From the NCBI RefSeq assembly GCF_022201045.2, contig NC_068556.1:22859501-22923500 (forward strand): a DNA stretch of 64,000 nucleotides. The letters run 5' to 3'. Shown here in pieces: positions 34,896 to 49,469 of the stretch. A program made the translations under genes and the position numbers. Within the stretch, counting starts at the first letter, position 1; every line of letters starts with the position of its first letter. This stretch comes from Citrus sinensis. Lineage: Eukaryota; Streptophyta; Magnoliopsida; Sapindales; Rutaceae. The notes under the pieces were generated by a model that saw only the letters and a program-made list of their open reading frames with translations, was not told the origin of the DNA and searched no databases.

Positions 34896-36361
34896 GTCCC
34901 TTAAACATTTATTTGCATCTTCAAGATCAACTCTTTCAACTTTCATAAATTAAAAAAAAATTCATTCAAATATTAATTAAATAACACAAGCTCAAAAATT
35001 GAAGGTCAATAGAATGCAAAATCAAAGCAACATGTCAAGCTACATTATAAAACAACCAGATAAATCACATCCCTTATATATTAATAAATCGTTTACATAA
35101 AGTGTAATAGAAGCAAATGTTATGGTCTTTTGCTTTCTATTTCAAATCAAAATACTCTCACACATGAGAGATTACTATGTATAATGACTTTTTAAAAAAA
35201 AGTATACATCTCAGCTAATATAATTTCGGAGTTCCTGTTTGGTGTACATCATTTCTTAAAGTATACATTATTTTTCAAAGAAAAAAAGAATATATTTGAA
35301 ACAGTTGGAAAGATTAATTTTATCTTTTGGCAAATTAAATACCAACTTTCTTAGAAACTAAAAAAAAAAAATCTTCTTATTTAGTAACTAAAAGCTTTTT
35401 TTTTAATTTTCTTCTTTTCCTTCATCTAATTTTTCTTATATTTTTTTTTGGGCCAAATGGCCATATTTTTTTTTCCAATTGTTTGGTTAAAAAAAAAAAT
35501 TGTGGTGTAAAAATTAATATTGAACATATTCGCTAATACACAAATTTAATAACTAAAATTTATGTTAAAGAACTTGTTTAGGATATAATTTGATTCCTTT
35601 GTTGTATATACTAAATTGTTATTAATTCATTTTAGATGTGCTAAATAGTTTAGATGGTGTTTTGAGTAAATTAGTTTAACTAGTTTAATTCAGTCACTTT
35701 TTGGTATTTTAAAGAGTGTAAAAAGTAAAACTTAATTTTTTAAATTTAGTACATGAGTATACAGAGTAATAAAGTGTTTGTAGTAATTTTTTAGAGTGCA
35801 AAAAGTCTAATGTTATCAAAATCAGATTTCGAAAAACTACCCCTCACTTGCTTTTAAAAAAATTATTAATAATTTTAAAAATACTAAAATTTAATTTTTA
35901 GGTTTTTAAAATAATTTTTTAAACTTTCAAAATAATTTCAAGTAGGCTTTTAGTATATGACATGAGGTTAATATCTTGTGTATTGGTTTCAAGGCGATTT
36001 TAAAGGAAAAAAACCATTTTCGCCTTGGTGTTTAAAATAATAGTCCATTTTATTCTAATTTTTTAAATAATAACTCATTTCACCCATATTTTTTAAACAA
36101 TAGATCAAAATACCCTTCCATAAACTTACAACTAGTTTATTCTATAATTCATTGAGGGTAAAGTACGATTTCCAGTTAAATAAATGCAAATCATTTTAAC
36201 ATGAAAATATCAAGAACAATTAAATAAAATCTGCATAAATTTAAAATTTAAGGACAACTAATGAAGAAAATAATGCTAAAGAATATGTAATACACACACG
36301 TGCGCGAATGAATTTTTTTTAATGAATTCAACTAAATTTTTTAATAATAATAATATTCTTT
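34896..36361. other. AT-rich intergenic DNA
   Basis: No ORFs or recognised elements; many A/T runs. Confidence 0.4.
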
Positions 36362-36388
36362 TTATTATTATTATTATTATTATTATTC
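36362..36388. repeat. (TTA)n microsatellite
   Basis: Run of about nine TTA trinucleotides. Confidence 0.9.
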
Positions 36389-36500
36389 AATCATTAATCA
36401 TTGTCTATATTAAGATCAATGATAAGATAAAAGATAAAAGAAACCCAATACAATATATTTTATTATGTAGTAATTTTAATTATGTATTTTTATGTCTTTA

Positions 36501-37157
36501 GGTCATGTTTGGTTGGGAGGAGAGAATGTAGGAAAGGAAAGTAATTTAAATTCTCTTTTTATTTCCATTGTTTGGTTTAACAAAATGTATAAGAATTTAA
36601 TTTCCATTAGAATTTAATATCCATCATAATGTAGAATTTGAATTCCACACTAAGTAGTGAAGAATTTAAATTCCTCTTATATTAGAAACTAAAGTTTTCA
36701 AAATTACCCTTCATATTTTTAACTTATTTAATGACATTAATAATTTTTATTTTATTAATTTAATATTATAAATGGATTATCGCCGGAAAGTCGTCGGACC
36801 ACTGCTGGAAAATCGCCGGACCACCGGCGAGGTCGCCGGATTACCGTCGGATATCGCAGGAATGTCGCCGGACAACCGTTGGACTTCGCCGGAAAATCGC
36901 TGGACCTCCGCCGCCAGCCACCGGACTGCCATTTTATTATATATATATATATATTATTACTAATATAAATAATTTAATATTTAAGGTAAAGGATAAATTT
37001 GTCTAAAGAAAAAAATTATAATTCATTTTCTTATCAAATTTTATATAAAACCAAACAAAAAAATTTAATTTCACTACTCTTCTCCATTCATTTCTTCTCC
37101 CTTCCTCTCCATTCCACTCTTTTCCTCTCCTCCCTTTTCTTCAAACCAAACATGACC
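36501..37157. mobile_element. PIF/Harbinger (Tourist)-like non-autonomous element, 657 bp
   Basis: The left end GGTCATGTTTGGTT matches the inverted right end (reverse complement of AACCAAACATGACC). TTA flanks both sides (36498-36500 and 37158-37160), the typical 3-bp duplication. No transposase is present. The middle (36775-36930) is a GC-rich run of degenerate repeats built on TCGCCGGAAAATCGC/CCGGACCACCG, quite unlike its AT-rich surroundings. The Arg/Pro-rich open frame there is a by-product. Confidence 0.82.
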
Positions 37158-38312
37158 TTAGTGAATATTTTTTTAAGTAAATGAAAGAGTTTGTATTTAC
37201 TTTTAGTAGAATAATAATACATATTGATTATTTATCTTGACCATGTTAAAATTAAGGACAAACTAAAGGATTAAAAAAATCACATTAGTGTCTATGAGAT
37301 CATTTTTTTTATTTTGTCCTAAATATATATTTTACATATTATCTAGTGTTATTACTATTTATTTATTAAGTTATCTTTAAATTTTAAATTTATGCATAAA
37401 GAAATTTTTTTTATTATCTTTTAGAGTTTTATTTTAAAATAGTTTATATATCATTATTTAAAAGTTATATTTTGCCTTCAATGAATTATTTAGTATACTA
37501 ACGGTAAATTAATAAAAGGTAATTTAGACTATTATTTAAAAAGTAGAAATGGAATGAACTATTATTTAAATAGTAAAAATAAAATAGGTCATTGCAAAGG
37601 AGGGAAGAATACATTTTTTTAAAATATATAAACTAGTTACTTAAGTCAACGGCAAGTCAAAGCATACATCTAAGGAGAATTTCGTCATTACACAGTAAGT
37701 GAAGGTCACTATTCTTAACCCATAAATATTAAAAAAAATGATATAAAAAATTCTTTGCTCAGTAGAGAAAAACTTTCGAAAATGGTAACCGAGTAATTCA
37801 TTAGAAGAGTGAATAATTGTCGTGTATGAGTGATCCAATAATTAAAGTTGTTTGTGTTAGATGGTAAAACATTTCACTTATAATACTAAAATTGATTAAT
37901 ATATGAACAATAACCAACAAATATAAATAAAATCCAAGTAACAGCGACAGGTGAATATTAATTAATTTTTTAAATTTAATTACTTACTTTTATTTAGACA
38001 ATAAAATAATGAAAATTTTGTTATTGATAAGACAAACAAAAATAAAATCTAATCAAAATAAATCCTCAATGTCAAAGCGGCAAGAAAGTCAACACATTGC
38101 CTCGCAGGAAACAATTAATCATTTTCTAAACAAATCCAACGGTTTTGATTGAAACATCAACACCACGCGTACGGTTAGAAAATACACCCATAGCACGGAC
38201 CCCACTTACACCCTCACAACAATAACAACAAAACCGATAATCAAATTTTAAAAAACAAAAACTTAAATAAAACACACCTCTTTGGGCTGATTTTTTTTTT
38301 TTATTTTAAAGT
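37158..38312. other. AT-rich intergenic DNA upstream of ALY gene
   Basis: No gene recognised. The last few hundred bases are the likely ALY promoter. Confidence 0.4.
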
Positions 38313-38320
38313 TTTCGCGG
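38313..38320 (+). promoter_or_regulatory. E2F-like site upstream of ALY gene
   Basis: TTTCGCGG fits the E2F consensus WTTSSCSS. It lies about 710 bp before the ALY ATG and about 100 bp before the probable 5'-UTR exon. Family knowledge makes it plausible, since ALY/LIN9 works with E2F in the DREAM complex. One 8-mer match is weak evidence. Confidence 0.35.
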
Positions 38321-39022
38321 TTATTGCCCCGAAATTTTCCTTCTCCATTTTCCTTCCACATAATCCAATCATCGTTATCAATTATCATTTAACAATTAAC
38401 AAAATCTTCTCCTAATCTTTATTTCACTGCTTTAGCGTCTTTGCTCGATTCGTACTTCTTCTTCGCTGACAAATGCTTCATCAATCCGCATCGTCTTGAT
38501 CGGCAAGTGAGTTCAAATTACGTTCGTTTTTTCCGTTATTCGCTTCAGATCCTTTGCTTTTGGTCTCTATTAGGTTTCATTAATTGTCAAATTTGTAACT
38601 GTAAAGTTGTTTCACAGTTTAGAAACGTTTAAATTTATAAATTTGAAATTCTGATTTTCTTTGATTTTCCTGCTCGGTTTCACGGGAACCAAACATTTTC
38701 TTAGTAGCATGTCAGTGAACAATGGGATTTCATTTTAGTTGTTGGCATATTAAGCATGTGACAGTGTGAAATTCTGTAGATTGTTAGATATTGCAGTGGA
38801 TTAATTGATTTTTTTTTTATTCGACATGCATTACATTCTATAGTTTATGAGCTGAATATGATATTATGATTAATTTATTGCAATTGACAAGTGTTTGCTG
38901 TGTGTGTGACATTGTTGAGGCTGTATGGTATCTTTGTTCGATCTACTTTCCTGGACAATACAAATTTGACTATGAATTTGTTGTCTTTAATTTGCTGGGT
39001 ATCAGGCTTGAGTAAGTTACTT

Positions 39023-42000
39023 ATGGCCCCAACAAGAAGATCTAAAAGTGTGAATAAGCGGGTTGCTTATACTAGTGAGGTTGCTTCCAAGAAAAAGGCA
39101 GAAAATGCGGACAGAAGCGGGAAGCGGGTGAGTTCTTGCCTTGTTCAAAGGATAAATTTGTTCAACATGTGTCCCAATATATGGAGTTGTACATTATTTT
39201 GCATTGTTTAATTCCTATGTGCCAAGTAAATTAAGTTCCATTTATTTTCATGCTTTAAGCAATAATGTGATATCTCAGCTTTTTGGCTTGTTATATTTTG
39301 ACAGTATACATTCTTGTTTCTACATATTGAATGGATAATAATGTTCTATTTTTTTTTTTTGGGTCTATTTCTCGTGTTGCTCAAGATTTTAGGAATGTTT
39401 TTTTTCTTCCTCTAGTAGTTTGGTTAATATCCCCTAAAATTTAAACAAAAAAATCTTTCTTTTATATTCATCATCAATTTCAAATGGACATTCGTTTCAT
39501 GATTTTTGGAAGTTCCTCTTTTCAAGCTAAAGAGGTGGTTAGTATTATCTACATCATTTCTAATTAATTAAATGTGAGAAGAGAAAAGGCAAGAAAGAAT
39601 GAATTTTATGTTTCTTAGGATTTTTTAATACTTAACGTGACATCTGCGGTAGCAGAGAAGTAGCTACCTAGGTGCCTAATAGGGGAATTATCAACCAAGA
39701 GTAAAATTTCACCTTTATGATTTAAAACAGGAATTGTTAAGATTCGAACAGTTCGTGCAACTGCAAACAGAAATCTTTTGTAGGAATCTTTATTTGGAAC
39801 CAATGACAGTTTTCTTGTGAAAAATTTTGTTGTGGTTCGTTTCTTATTTCTATAACCATTTTTATATTATTCAGAAGAGGAAGCTGTCTGACATGTTAGG
39901 GCCACAATGGAGCAAAGAAGAGCTTGAACGTTTCTATGAAGCATATCGTAAATATGGGAAAGATTGGAAGAAGGTTCGTTCCAACTTCTCAAGTATGATG
40001 CTCTGACCTTATGTCAAATGGTGGACTATTACTTTGACTAATCCTACTCCCAATAGTAAATATGAGTTTATATTGGGAACTACCATTACTAAGAATTAGA
40101 ATTAATTTTCTTGGAAAAAACTTGTGACAAATTTTTTTTTTTTTAAACAAAAAAAAAGGTAGAGGGGTGGGCAAAGCCCGAATCAATTTTTTTACTTCCT
40201 ATCTTGCCCATAATTCAAAAATGGGTGGCCAGCCAAAGTTCATGTATGAACTTAATAACTTTACATGACCGTGCAATTGGTTAAGTCTATTTTTGCTATT
40301 GAGCAGTGCATTATTATTATAACAACTTCTTCAAGTTTTTGTCTCATTTGGATGCATAGATAGCTGCTGCAGTGCGTAATAGAACAGCGGAAATGGTAGA
40401 AGCCCTTTTCACTATGAATAGGGTACGCACAACCACCAACTATCTCAAATATGCTGTAACTGATCTTGATTTCCTTAATTTGCAAAGCTTCTACTTCTTT
40501 TCCTTTGATGTTTATCTTGTAAAGAGTTTATCTCTTTCCTTCTTAACATTTAAACATTTAACTTCCTGCATTGTGTTGCTTCTTTTGCTGGTGCTATTGA
40601 ATGTGCACTACGGGGTATTGCTTATGCCATTTTAAACTTTGTGTCCGTATTCCTGCAGGCTAGTTGTTGTCTGTATTTTTAGTTAGGCTAAAAGGTAGAG
40701 ATAATTCAGTTTAACGATATACAGATGATTGTTTAGGAAGATACAAGGAATGTTTGGTCTCATCACCCTTGCTAATCCTTCTTGGAAAAAGGAAGGAAGT
40801 TCACTGAAAGTTCATCTGATCTGAATCAGTTCTCACAGTCAAAACTTTACTAGGTTTTGCTGCTTTGAGTTTAATCAAGCTCAAAGCCACTTCATCAGTT
40901 TCGGTTGACTTAGATGTCTTTACAAACTATTCCTGTTCATATGGATTAAATTAAAGAGGTGGTAAAGCAGGTATCAAATATTTCAAGAGCCATTCTGTCG
41001 TCATTACACCTGATGTTTTAATTCATTCATATGACCAATAAAATCTCAATACTTTGACAGCTTGCAAATGATGTAACAAAATAAGGAGGATGATTTTCAC
41101 CATAGCTTTTGTTTGAAGTGCAGGCTTACTTATCTCTTCCAGAGGGCACTGCTTCTGTGGTTGGACTAATAGCAATGATGACTGATCACTATGGCATTCT
41201 GGTGAGATTGCGATTTAATCTTTGATGGGAATGTAGACTTTTCTATGGATCTTAGTTTAGGAATGTTGATGTATGGTTCTCAAAGTTGGTTACTGAAATT
41301 TGTGCATATTAAGATTGGTTGTCTTTGTTTTTTCTTAGTTTGAAGTTACTTTTCCTGTAAATGTCTGACCTATTTCTATTTCCAAGTCAAATACTGATCA
41401 ATGTTTAAAACGTGTTCAAGTGATTTTGTGATTATTGGTGGCCCTTGCCTTCTTAAATCAAGTGCCCTGATATTTAACAGAGCATGTGATACATAAGTTA
41501 TAACTAATGTTATTTATCTATAGCAATTGAGCGTGATGCTTCTTGTGAGGATGGTTTGTGTGGAATTACAGTTAATAGATTATTGCCTGGCAGGCAGGGA
41601 GTGATGGTGAACAAGAAAGTGACGAGGCAACAGGATCATCTCAAAAATCTCAGAAGTGTGCTGGTGGAAAATTTCAAAATCCACCCCCTAAAGGATCAGA
41701 TGGTCCATCTCCCGATCTTCTAAACTTTCAGTCAGCTGCACCAAATTATGGCTGCCTGTCATTGTTGAAGAAGAGGCGCTCTGGTGGTGTTTTATATCTC
41801 TCTATTTCATATGCTTTAAACTTTTAGCAGATTCATAATCTTAAGGAGCTTGCTAGTAATGATATAGATCTTATATGAAAAAAATTTGAAGACTTTGACA
41901 TGGGAGTCATCTTTATCATTTTGAGCTTTTGACTTATTTTAACTGTTTTTCTTCATGTCTTTGGAAGGCAGATGGTTACTTTTCACCAAATTATCAATTA

Positions 42001-45000
42001 TTGTAGTGTTATTGATGCCTGATTTTCTGCTTATTCTCTAATCTGTTATAGGAAGTAGACCTCGTGCTGTTGCAAAAAGGACTCCTCGTGTTCCCGTCTC
42101 ATATTCTTATGACAAAGATAATACAGAAAAGTATATTTCCCCAATTAAACAAGGATTGAAGCCAAGGTTGGGTACTATTGACGATGATGTTGCTCATGAG
42201 ATAGCACTAGCATTGACAGAGGCTTCACAAAGAGGAGGTTCTCTGCTAGTTTCCCAAACACCAAAAAGAAAAAGGGGAAAGCCATCACCTGTTCAAAAAG
42301 GTTCAAGGACGGTAATTTTCTCTTTATTTCATGATCTCTGATGCTCTTTTTGGTATTGTTTGGATGTGTTATATTAATTTTTATTATGGTATATAGTGTG
42401 ATGTATCAGAAATGAACAGCTCCAAGCCTCATGGTAGTGAAATGGATGAGGATGGTCGTGAATTAAGCTTAGGAAGTACAGATGCTGATAATGGATATTA
42501 TTCTCGAGACAAAATTTATTTGATGGATGCAGAAACTGCTGATACAATTGAAATTCAGCAAAAAGGAAAGAGATACCACAGCAAGAAACTAAAACAAGAA
42601 GAAAGTGTAAGCAATCATTTGGATGACATAAAGGAAGCTTGTAGTGGGACAGAGGAAGGACAGGACATGGTTGTTACGAAGGGAAAATTTGCGATGGAGA
42701 TTGCAGATGAAAAAAATTCAACATCCTATTCCAAGGGTTCCAAGAAGAGGAGTAAAAAGGTTCTGTTCAAAAGAGGTACGTCAATGATCACATTTGGTTA
42801 TATTCTCTTCCCTTGTCCTTCGATCTATGCTTAAAATATTGTACGCTTTTGATTCCTCCAATAAGTTCTATATGAATGCTTTAACTTTCTTATTTCTTTC
42901 CCCTTTTTCTGAATGCTTTATTCTTGCTGTCTGCCTTTGCCTATTGGCTAGACGGAAGCTTGTTTTGTTTTATGGAGTTGCAAGATTTGTGTTAGTAACT
43001 AGAACAGCAAACTTATCTGTCTATTTTCTGTCATGGGTCTAGTGGTTATTCTAGAGAAAGACGGAGGTGAGGTTACTTTATCCATCCATTTTATGCTTGA
43101 AAGTTATTGTCCTTTTGTATATTATTTGGATGAGGTGGAAATGATATCAGTCCTGATGGTTCCCTGAGTCCTTGAATTTTGTGAGCTGAATGAATTCTTA
43201 TAAAGCTCGTCAGTGAAATTTTAACCTAAATTCATTATGCATCTCCCATGAGCTCATGATGGTTTAAACTTCTGCTAACTTGATTGTTTGTCTGAAGTGA
43301 TCAAGTTTCTGTTCTTTTTCCATTGGTTTTTATTTATGTAAGTTGAGAAGTTGTTAATTGATTAACTAGCATTCAACTTCATGACAATTTTTATTTTGTT
43401 CTGTTCTAATAGTATTAATGCACTGAGCTTCAACTTTGACATAGGGTCTGTATTCTGTTGGAGCATGTGTTCATCTCTTCATGACAATTTTTGTTTGACT
43501 GTAGATGAGAGCTCAGAATTTGATGCCTTGCAAACTTTAGCAGATCTGTCCTTGATGATGCCAGAAACAACAGCTGATACTGGTGAGTTATCTATACTCT
43601 TAAGTGGTCCTTACATTACTTTGTTCTACTGCCATGTACTTTTAGCTATTTTCAAATTTCAGTTTAAATTGTGGATTTTATTACTGTTATTACCATTTTC
43701 TTAGACATAACCAAGATCCAATCTTCTGTCTGTCTTAGAATTATCCTTGCAGTTAAAGGAAGAAAAGCCTGAAGCAGTTAATGAGTCTAAACTGAAGGGG
43801 AATCGTTCAAGTACTGGGGTTAAAGACACTGCTATTAAAACATCTAAACTGGGAAAAGATTGTACTGATGATGTTAGTGTTATTCCAGAATCAGAGGAGG
43901 GAAATCATTTGACAAATTCTGGAAACCGGACAAAGAGGCAAAAGTTTTTGCCAATCAAACTAAGGATGGATGTAAGTCTGACTAACTCCTTACTTTTTCC
44001 TTTATACCGATCTATTCATTCTGATCTGTCCTGTGGTTCATGACTGTATGCAAACTGGGAAGTTCTGGGTTTTAAAGATTATGCACATCTTGCACTTTGT
44101 TCCTTTTCAGTAACCCCTATTATGTTGAATTCTTATTGACTTTTATCTGCCTAATGTTATTTATAAAGTTTACTTTCTTTCTATTGTGTGGTGGGTTTTT
44201 GTTTCCAGGACATTCGTGGTAAGATGAATTTATCTTACCATCTCTTGTTTTCCTTCTGGTTCTTCTTCTTATTCTATCTCTCTTATTTTTTGTTCCCTTA
44301 GTACACACATCTCTGTCTCTTTTTGTAGGCTACAGAGGAGTTGAAGAAGTTTATAAGTAAAGGTAAACGCTCGCTTAGTGCTTCACAATCAAAACATGGA
44401 AAATTGGTGAAACCTCCGGAACATACTTCAAGTACTGATCATGAAAAGGAAGGGAACAATTCTGCTTCATCAACTGCACTTGTTCGAACTGCAAACCAGG
44501 TCAATTTACCCACCAAAGTCAGGAGCAGGCGTAAGATGAACAGGCGAAAACTCTTGATAGAGAGAGATAAAATGTCTTCTGAGGATATTTTAAATGACCA
44601 CAATAGAACCAACTCCTCATTCTTTGATAGAGCAATCAAACAGAAGGTTATATATGGTTTATAATTTCAGATTTCTCTAAGTTACTTGAACATGTAATTC
44701 ATTTTAGGTGAATGTATAATTACAGGAACAGCTTTCTAATTGCCTATCTTGGTACCAAGTACGAGTGTGGTGTGTTTGTGAGTGGTTCTACAGTACAATT
44801 GATTACCCATGGTTTGCTAAAAGGGAGTTTGTGGAGTACTTGGATCACGTAGGGTTGAGTCACGTACCAAGATTAACACGTGTTGAATGGGGTGTCATTA
44901 GGAGGTATTTTACTTTTAACTGCTTATATTATCTGCGGTCATGCTACACTTTTGCCCACATTTTTCATAATTTTTGGCTAAAGTAACTGTCTGATTTTCA

Positions 45001-48000
45001 CAGTTCCCTAGGCAGACCACGGAGGTTTTCTGAGCAGTTTTTGAAGGAAGAAAAAGAGAAGCTTAATCAATACAGGGAATCTGTCAGAAATCATTATTCT
45101 GAACTCCGGTCTGGTACTAAGGAAGGACTTCCAACTGATTTAGCTCGACCTTTGTATGTTGGGCAACGTATTATTGCTGTTCATCCTAGGACAAGAGAGA
45201 TTTGCGATGGAAGTGTACTCACAGTTGAACATAGTAGGTACAGGGTTCAATTTGACAAGCGTGAACTAGGGATTGAGTTTGTCCAAGTAAGTCATTTTAT
45301 TGCATATCTATCAACATCTTATTTATTCATTTTATTTAATCAAAAATCTTTTGGAATCTTTGTTCTGTTATTTGATAACTATGAATCTTTTAACTCAAAA
45401 CAATTGGCATAGTGGATTCTCTTGTCCTGTGATGGCAAAGATGGTACTCAAAGTTTCTGGTGGTTTTTCTTTGATACAGTTTACTCAATAAATACTAGAC
45501 AGTGTTTGCCTGTAGTGAATTGCTCCTTTCAGTTATCCTTGTATTAATTCATGCTGTTGTTGGAGAGCTTTATGAGCTGGGAGGTCTACTCTTAAAGTTC
45601 TCTAATTAAGTTAGAGCATCCTCATCATAAATGTGTGAGATGACTGCTACATTCTCTAAAACTTAAGAACTCAAGAGGGCTTCCAGTAAGAGAATAGAGC
45701 AAATCCAAATAAATGAATACAACAGTGTTTGCTGATCTGAGTGAGAATAAGATTAGAATTGACGATGACAGTTCCAAAAAAAAAGGCAAGTTTATGTTAA
45801 AACACCTTCCTAGTTCCCCCAAACCTCTAATACTTCAAAAAATTATTTACCATTATTGCTAATTTATATGTCAAATACTTGGTTCTGGATGCTGACAATG
45901 TCAATTGTTCATCACTTTCTGCCAGAAAACTAGCAAAGTATCTGAATTGTAATACCCATGAACGGTGTTTTGCTAACTTACTAATGTAACAATTCATTTT
46001 GTTTGAGATATCTATTACTAATCCTTATTTTACTTTTTTTCCTGTTTCCCTTTTTTTTTTTTCAATTATTATGGACCTTTTCCGTGGCAGGATATTGATT
46101 GTATGCCTTTAAATCCGTTGGAGAATATGCCTGCATCTCTTACAAGGCCAAATGTAGCTTTTGGTAAATTTATGGATAATTTCACCGAGCTCCAAATGAA
46201 TGGGCAGCCAAGAGAAAGGGATATTGAAGGGTACATGAAATTTACCCCTTGTGAGAACCTTGAGACTGCCTATGCTCCCTCTCATATCTCCCCTTCAACC
46301 AATTATCCCATCAACAATTTATTACAGCAACATAAGGTAATGAGATTTTTGTTATATGCCTATTAAATTGACTAAATCCCAAACCATTGATCTTGTGATT
46401 TGCTGGCGTTTTTCTTATTACAAAATGTTAACTTTAAGGAACAAAAGTGTGCTTCAATTGCTTCGTGTGAATCTTTTAATATAAAACTGCTATATTCTAC
46501 TGATTGTTCTTCTAGACTTAACTAAGTGAAACATGATCTCAACTGTGTATTCCACCTGCAATGATGTTCTTCTCTCATATCTTGTTATATAGAGCCGTAT
46601 CGCCCCCACTGCACCAAAATTTTTTCCCCCTTTTTTTCTTCTTTCAGAAGAACCATAATCTTATTCCTGTTATTAAATATTTGAGGAATTTTCCGGAAAC
46701 AGAATAATGGTTATCTTATTGAGGAGGAAACTGTTTTGAGCAGGGGGTTTCATATACTGACTCAGAAGTTCATGTGGGGTCTACTGGACAAGCGAAGGAA
46801 GAAGATGTACTAGCTCTTTCCCACTTGAGACATGCGCTGGACAAAAAGGTTTTACATCTTGTTAGCCAATAGTGCATCAATTGTAGATGTTCTCTGCTGA
46901 TGAATTTTCCTTTTCATTTGTTTTTATGCAAGTAGTTCAATGAAATGTCTCTCTTTTGTTATGAGTTTATAACTTTATATCCTGGCATATTGGTACTTAA
47001 GGTTGCACCTTTAAGTACAGTTCTCTTCGATGTTTTTATCACTGCACTTCTTTTTATCATTTTTTTCTACTATCATGAAACTTTTTCATCCAAAGCTGCA
47101 TTAAGAAATTATTCTGAATCTTTTTCATCTAAAGCCGCATGACGAAATTAATCTAAGTTCTGCTGTTGGCATTTATATTTGGGAAAGAGCTGATGGCTCG
47201 TGTTATAACTTCTAGGAGGCAATTGTGTCTGAGTTGAGGTGCATGAATGATGAAATTTTGGAAAATCAAAAAGATGGAGACAACTCTTTTAAGGATTCGG
47301 AACTTTTTAAGAAGCACTATGCTGCAATACTATTGCAGCTAAACGACATTAATGAGCAGGCATGAGTTCTTTGTGGCACATTACAGCTTTGCTCCCTTCT
47401 CCTTTATTTTGCACCATTATGATCTGATAATTTTTCAATTGCTTGACTTGATTGGTCTTTCTTGTGCAGGTTGCTTCTGCTCTTTTCTGTTTGAGGCAAC
47501 GCAACACATACCAAGGGAACACTTGTCTCACAGGGTTAAAACCCATGTCTGGATTAGGTAACCTTGGTGGCGGCCTCCCAAATTCTTTCGATCATTCTGC
47601 ATACCAAACCCCAGAATCTGGACCTCATGTGGTTGAAGTGGTTGAAAGTTCAAGAAGTAAAGCCCAGAAAATGGTTGATGTGGCTGTTCAGGTAAGCAAG
47701 GCCAACAAATTATTTTTTGTCCTGTCCTGTTCTGCTCTTTGCAGGTATCCTGCAATACTTACAAAATTGTATAGAGATGAGGATTATAATCTTTCCATTT
47801 CTTTTAACTTCCTCTAAATTGAAATATTTTACTTCTCAAATTGAAGAATTTACAGTGAAAAAATCACATCTCCTACAACCTTTGTTTGGTGTGGATCTTC
47901 CCTCAGTTGTATTCCAAATGCTCAACCCATCAGTGTGCAGACTATACTAATATTGACCTTGATGGCCAAAGAAATGTTCTGTTTTTTTTTTCTGGTTTTC

Positions 48001-48775
48001 CGTGGGGAGTGGGGCTGTTGTAGTATTTGGTTAGGACTTGATTTAGCCATTTTGAGGAAAGATGTTTCAACATCCAGTCTTTTGAACAATGGGTTGTAAT
48101 TTTGGCATGTATAGATTTAATTAATTAATAATGCAGTGCATTTATTAATATTTTAAGACTAAACTCACTATTGCAGGCATTATCGTCATTGGAGAAAGAA
48201 GGAAATGGAATTGAGAGGATTGAGGAGGCTATGGATTATGTTAACAATAAGCTTGCAGGAAATGATTCAGGCATGCCATCAATTAGGTCATCTACCTCTG
48301 CAGATTTAGTTCACAGCTCTCGTAATTCTCAGGATCAGCAGCTGGAGACACATACAACAAATCTATTGGCAAATAGTCGTGCGCCTGATTCTACATTGAA
48401 CAATTCATCTGATGAAAATTCTGCCCACATTCCCTTGGAACTAATTGCACACTGTGTAGCGGCCTTGTTCATGATTCAGGTAAATTTTAGGATTCTAATG
48501 TAATCTTATTTGGATTGTTATGAACTCGACACACATTAATGTGGCTTATATTCAAAACTATGTAAATCCCTGACCCCTGATAATTCTCATAATCCCATAT
48601 GCAGAGATGTACAGAACGAGATTTTCCTCCGGCAGATGTTGCTCTGGTTCTAGATTCTGCAGTCACGAGTTTGCAGCCATGTTGTTCACAGAACCTTCCA
48701 GTTTATGCGGAGATACAGAAATGCATGGGAATAATCAGAAACCAAATATTGGCATTGATACCTACATCTACATAG
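39023..48775 (+). CDS. ALY: ALWAYS EARLY (ALY) protein, LIN9/Mip130 homologue
   Basis: Eighteen coding exons give 1,152 residues: 39023-39127, 39875-39973, 40360-40422, 41124-41201, 41594-41786, 42052-42311, 42397-42775, 43505-43582, 43739-43971, 44329-44646, 44726-44904, 45004-45286, 46091-46336, 46744-46848, 47216-47359, 47470-47691, 48177-48479, 48605-48775. A SANT/Myb domain lies at about 40-100 ([20 protein letters not shown], then [16 protein letters not shown]). The DIRP domain that defines LIN9 proteins is at about 610-720 ([32 protein letters not shown]). Basic stretches ([16 protein letters not shown]) look nuclear. ALY proteins are the LIN9 subunit of the plant DREAM/MMB cell-cycle repressor complex. 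A 5'-UTR intron (38507-39005) is likely. The intron after exon 15 uses a GC donor (CAG|GCATGA, 47360). The last five exons are duplicated downstream (59503-61757). Confidence 0.94.
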
Positions 48776-49469
48776 CATTAGCATAAGGCTAAATACTCTG
48801 AAGTATCTTGTATGTAAAATCTGCAATGCATGAATTTTGTCGCCTCATATCGTGCCTGTGTACGTTTGTGTCCATACACTTTTTTTTATCTCAATAATTA
48901 TTTTTTTCATACGTCAAATAAAATTCCAGTACTCATTATCAGTAATTCAGTATCCGAGAAACCTTCCAGATCTGAAGAAGGAAAATTGGAGAAATTGACA
49001 TGGCTTCTTTCGGCTTCTGAATCAAACTATGTGATGAATAATTTGTAGCATTTTGTCTTCAATTGGTTACTACTTATATTCCTCATTATATGCAGAGTAT
49101 ACGGGCTATAAAATCATAGGGCTGCAACCATCGATATCAACAAGAAATCACGCACGTCTAACTCTTTTTTTCTTTTTTCCCCCTTCCAGTCAAGGGTATT
49201 GCAGGATAAATTTTAGTGACTTGACAACAAAAGGTGGATAATGAATGACCCATCAACTAATTTTGCTACACAATTGACCAAACGCGTCACTGCAAATGAT
49301 CAAAAGCTACAATGACTAATTCGGTATACAGCGAGAGACCGATATAACCAAAAGCCTATTGTCATTGCTACACCATTCCTCCGTGTTCTGCTTTCCTGCT
49401 TCTTCTCCAGTACATTCAGGGTTTTAATCCGTTAAAACAGGTTTTTCATGCGGTTCGATATTAAAACCA
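48776..49469. other. ALY 3' UTR and convergent spacer (in duplicated block)
   Basis: Non-coding. It matches 61758-62407 of the second copy with indels. The + strand frames here are short and unlike any family. Confidence 0.5.
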
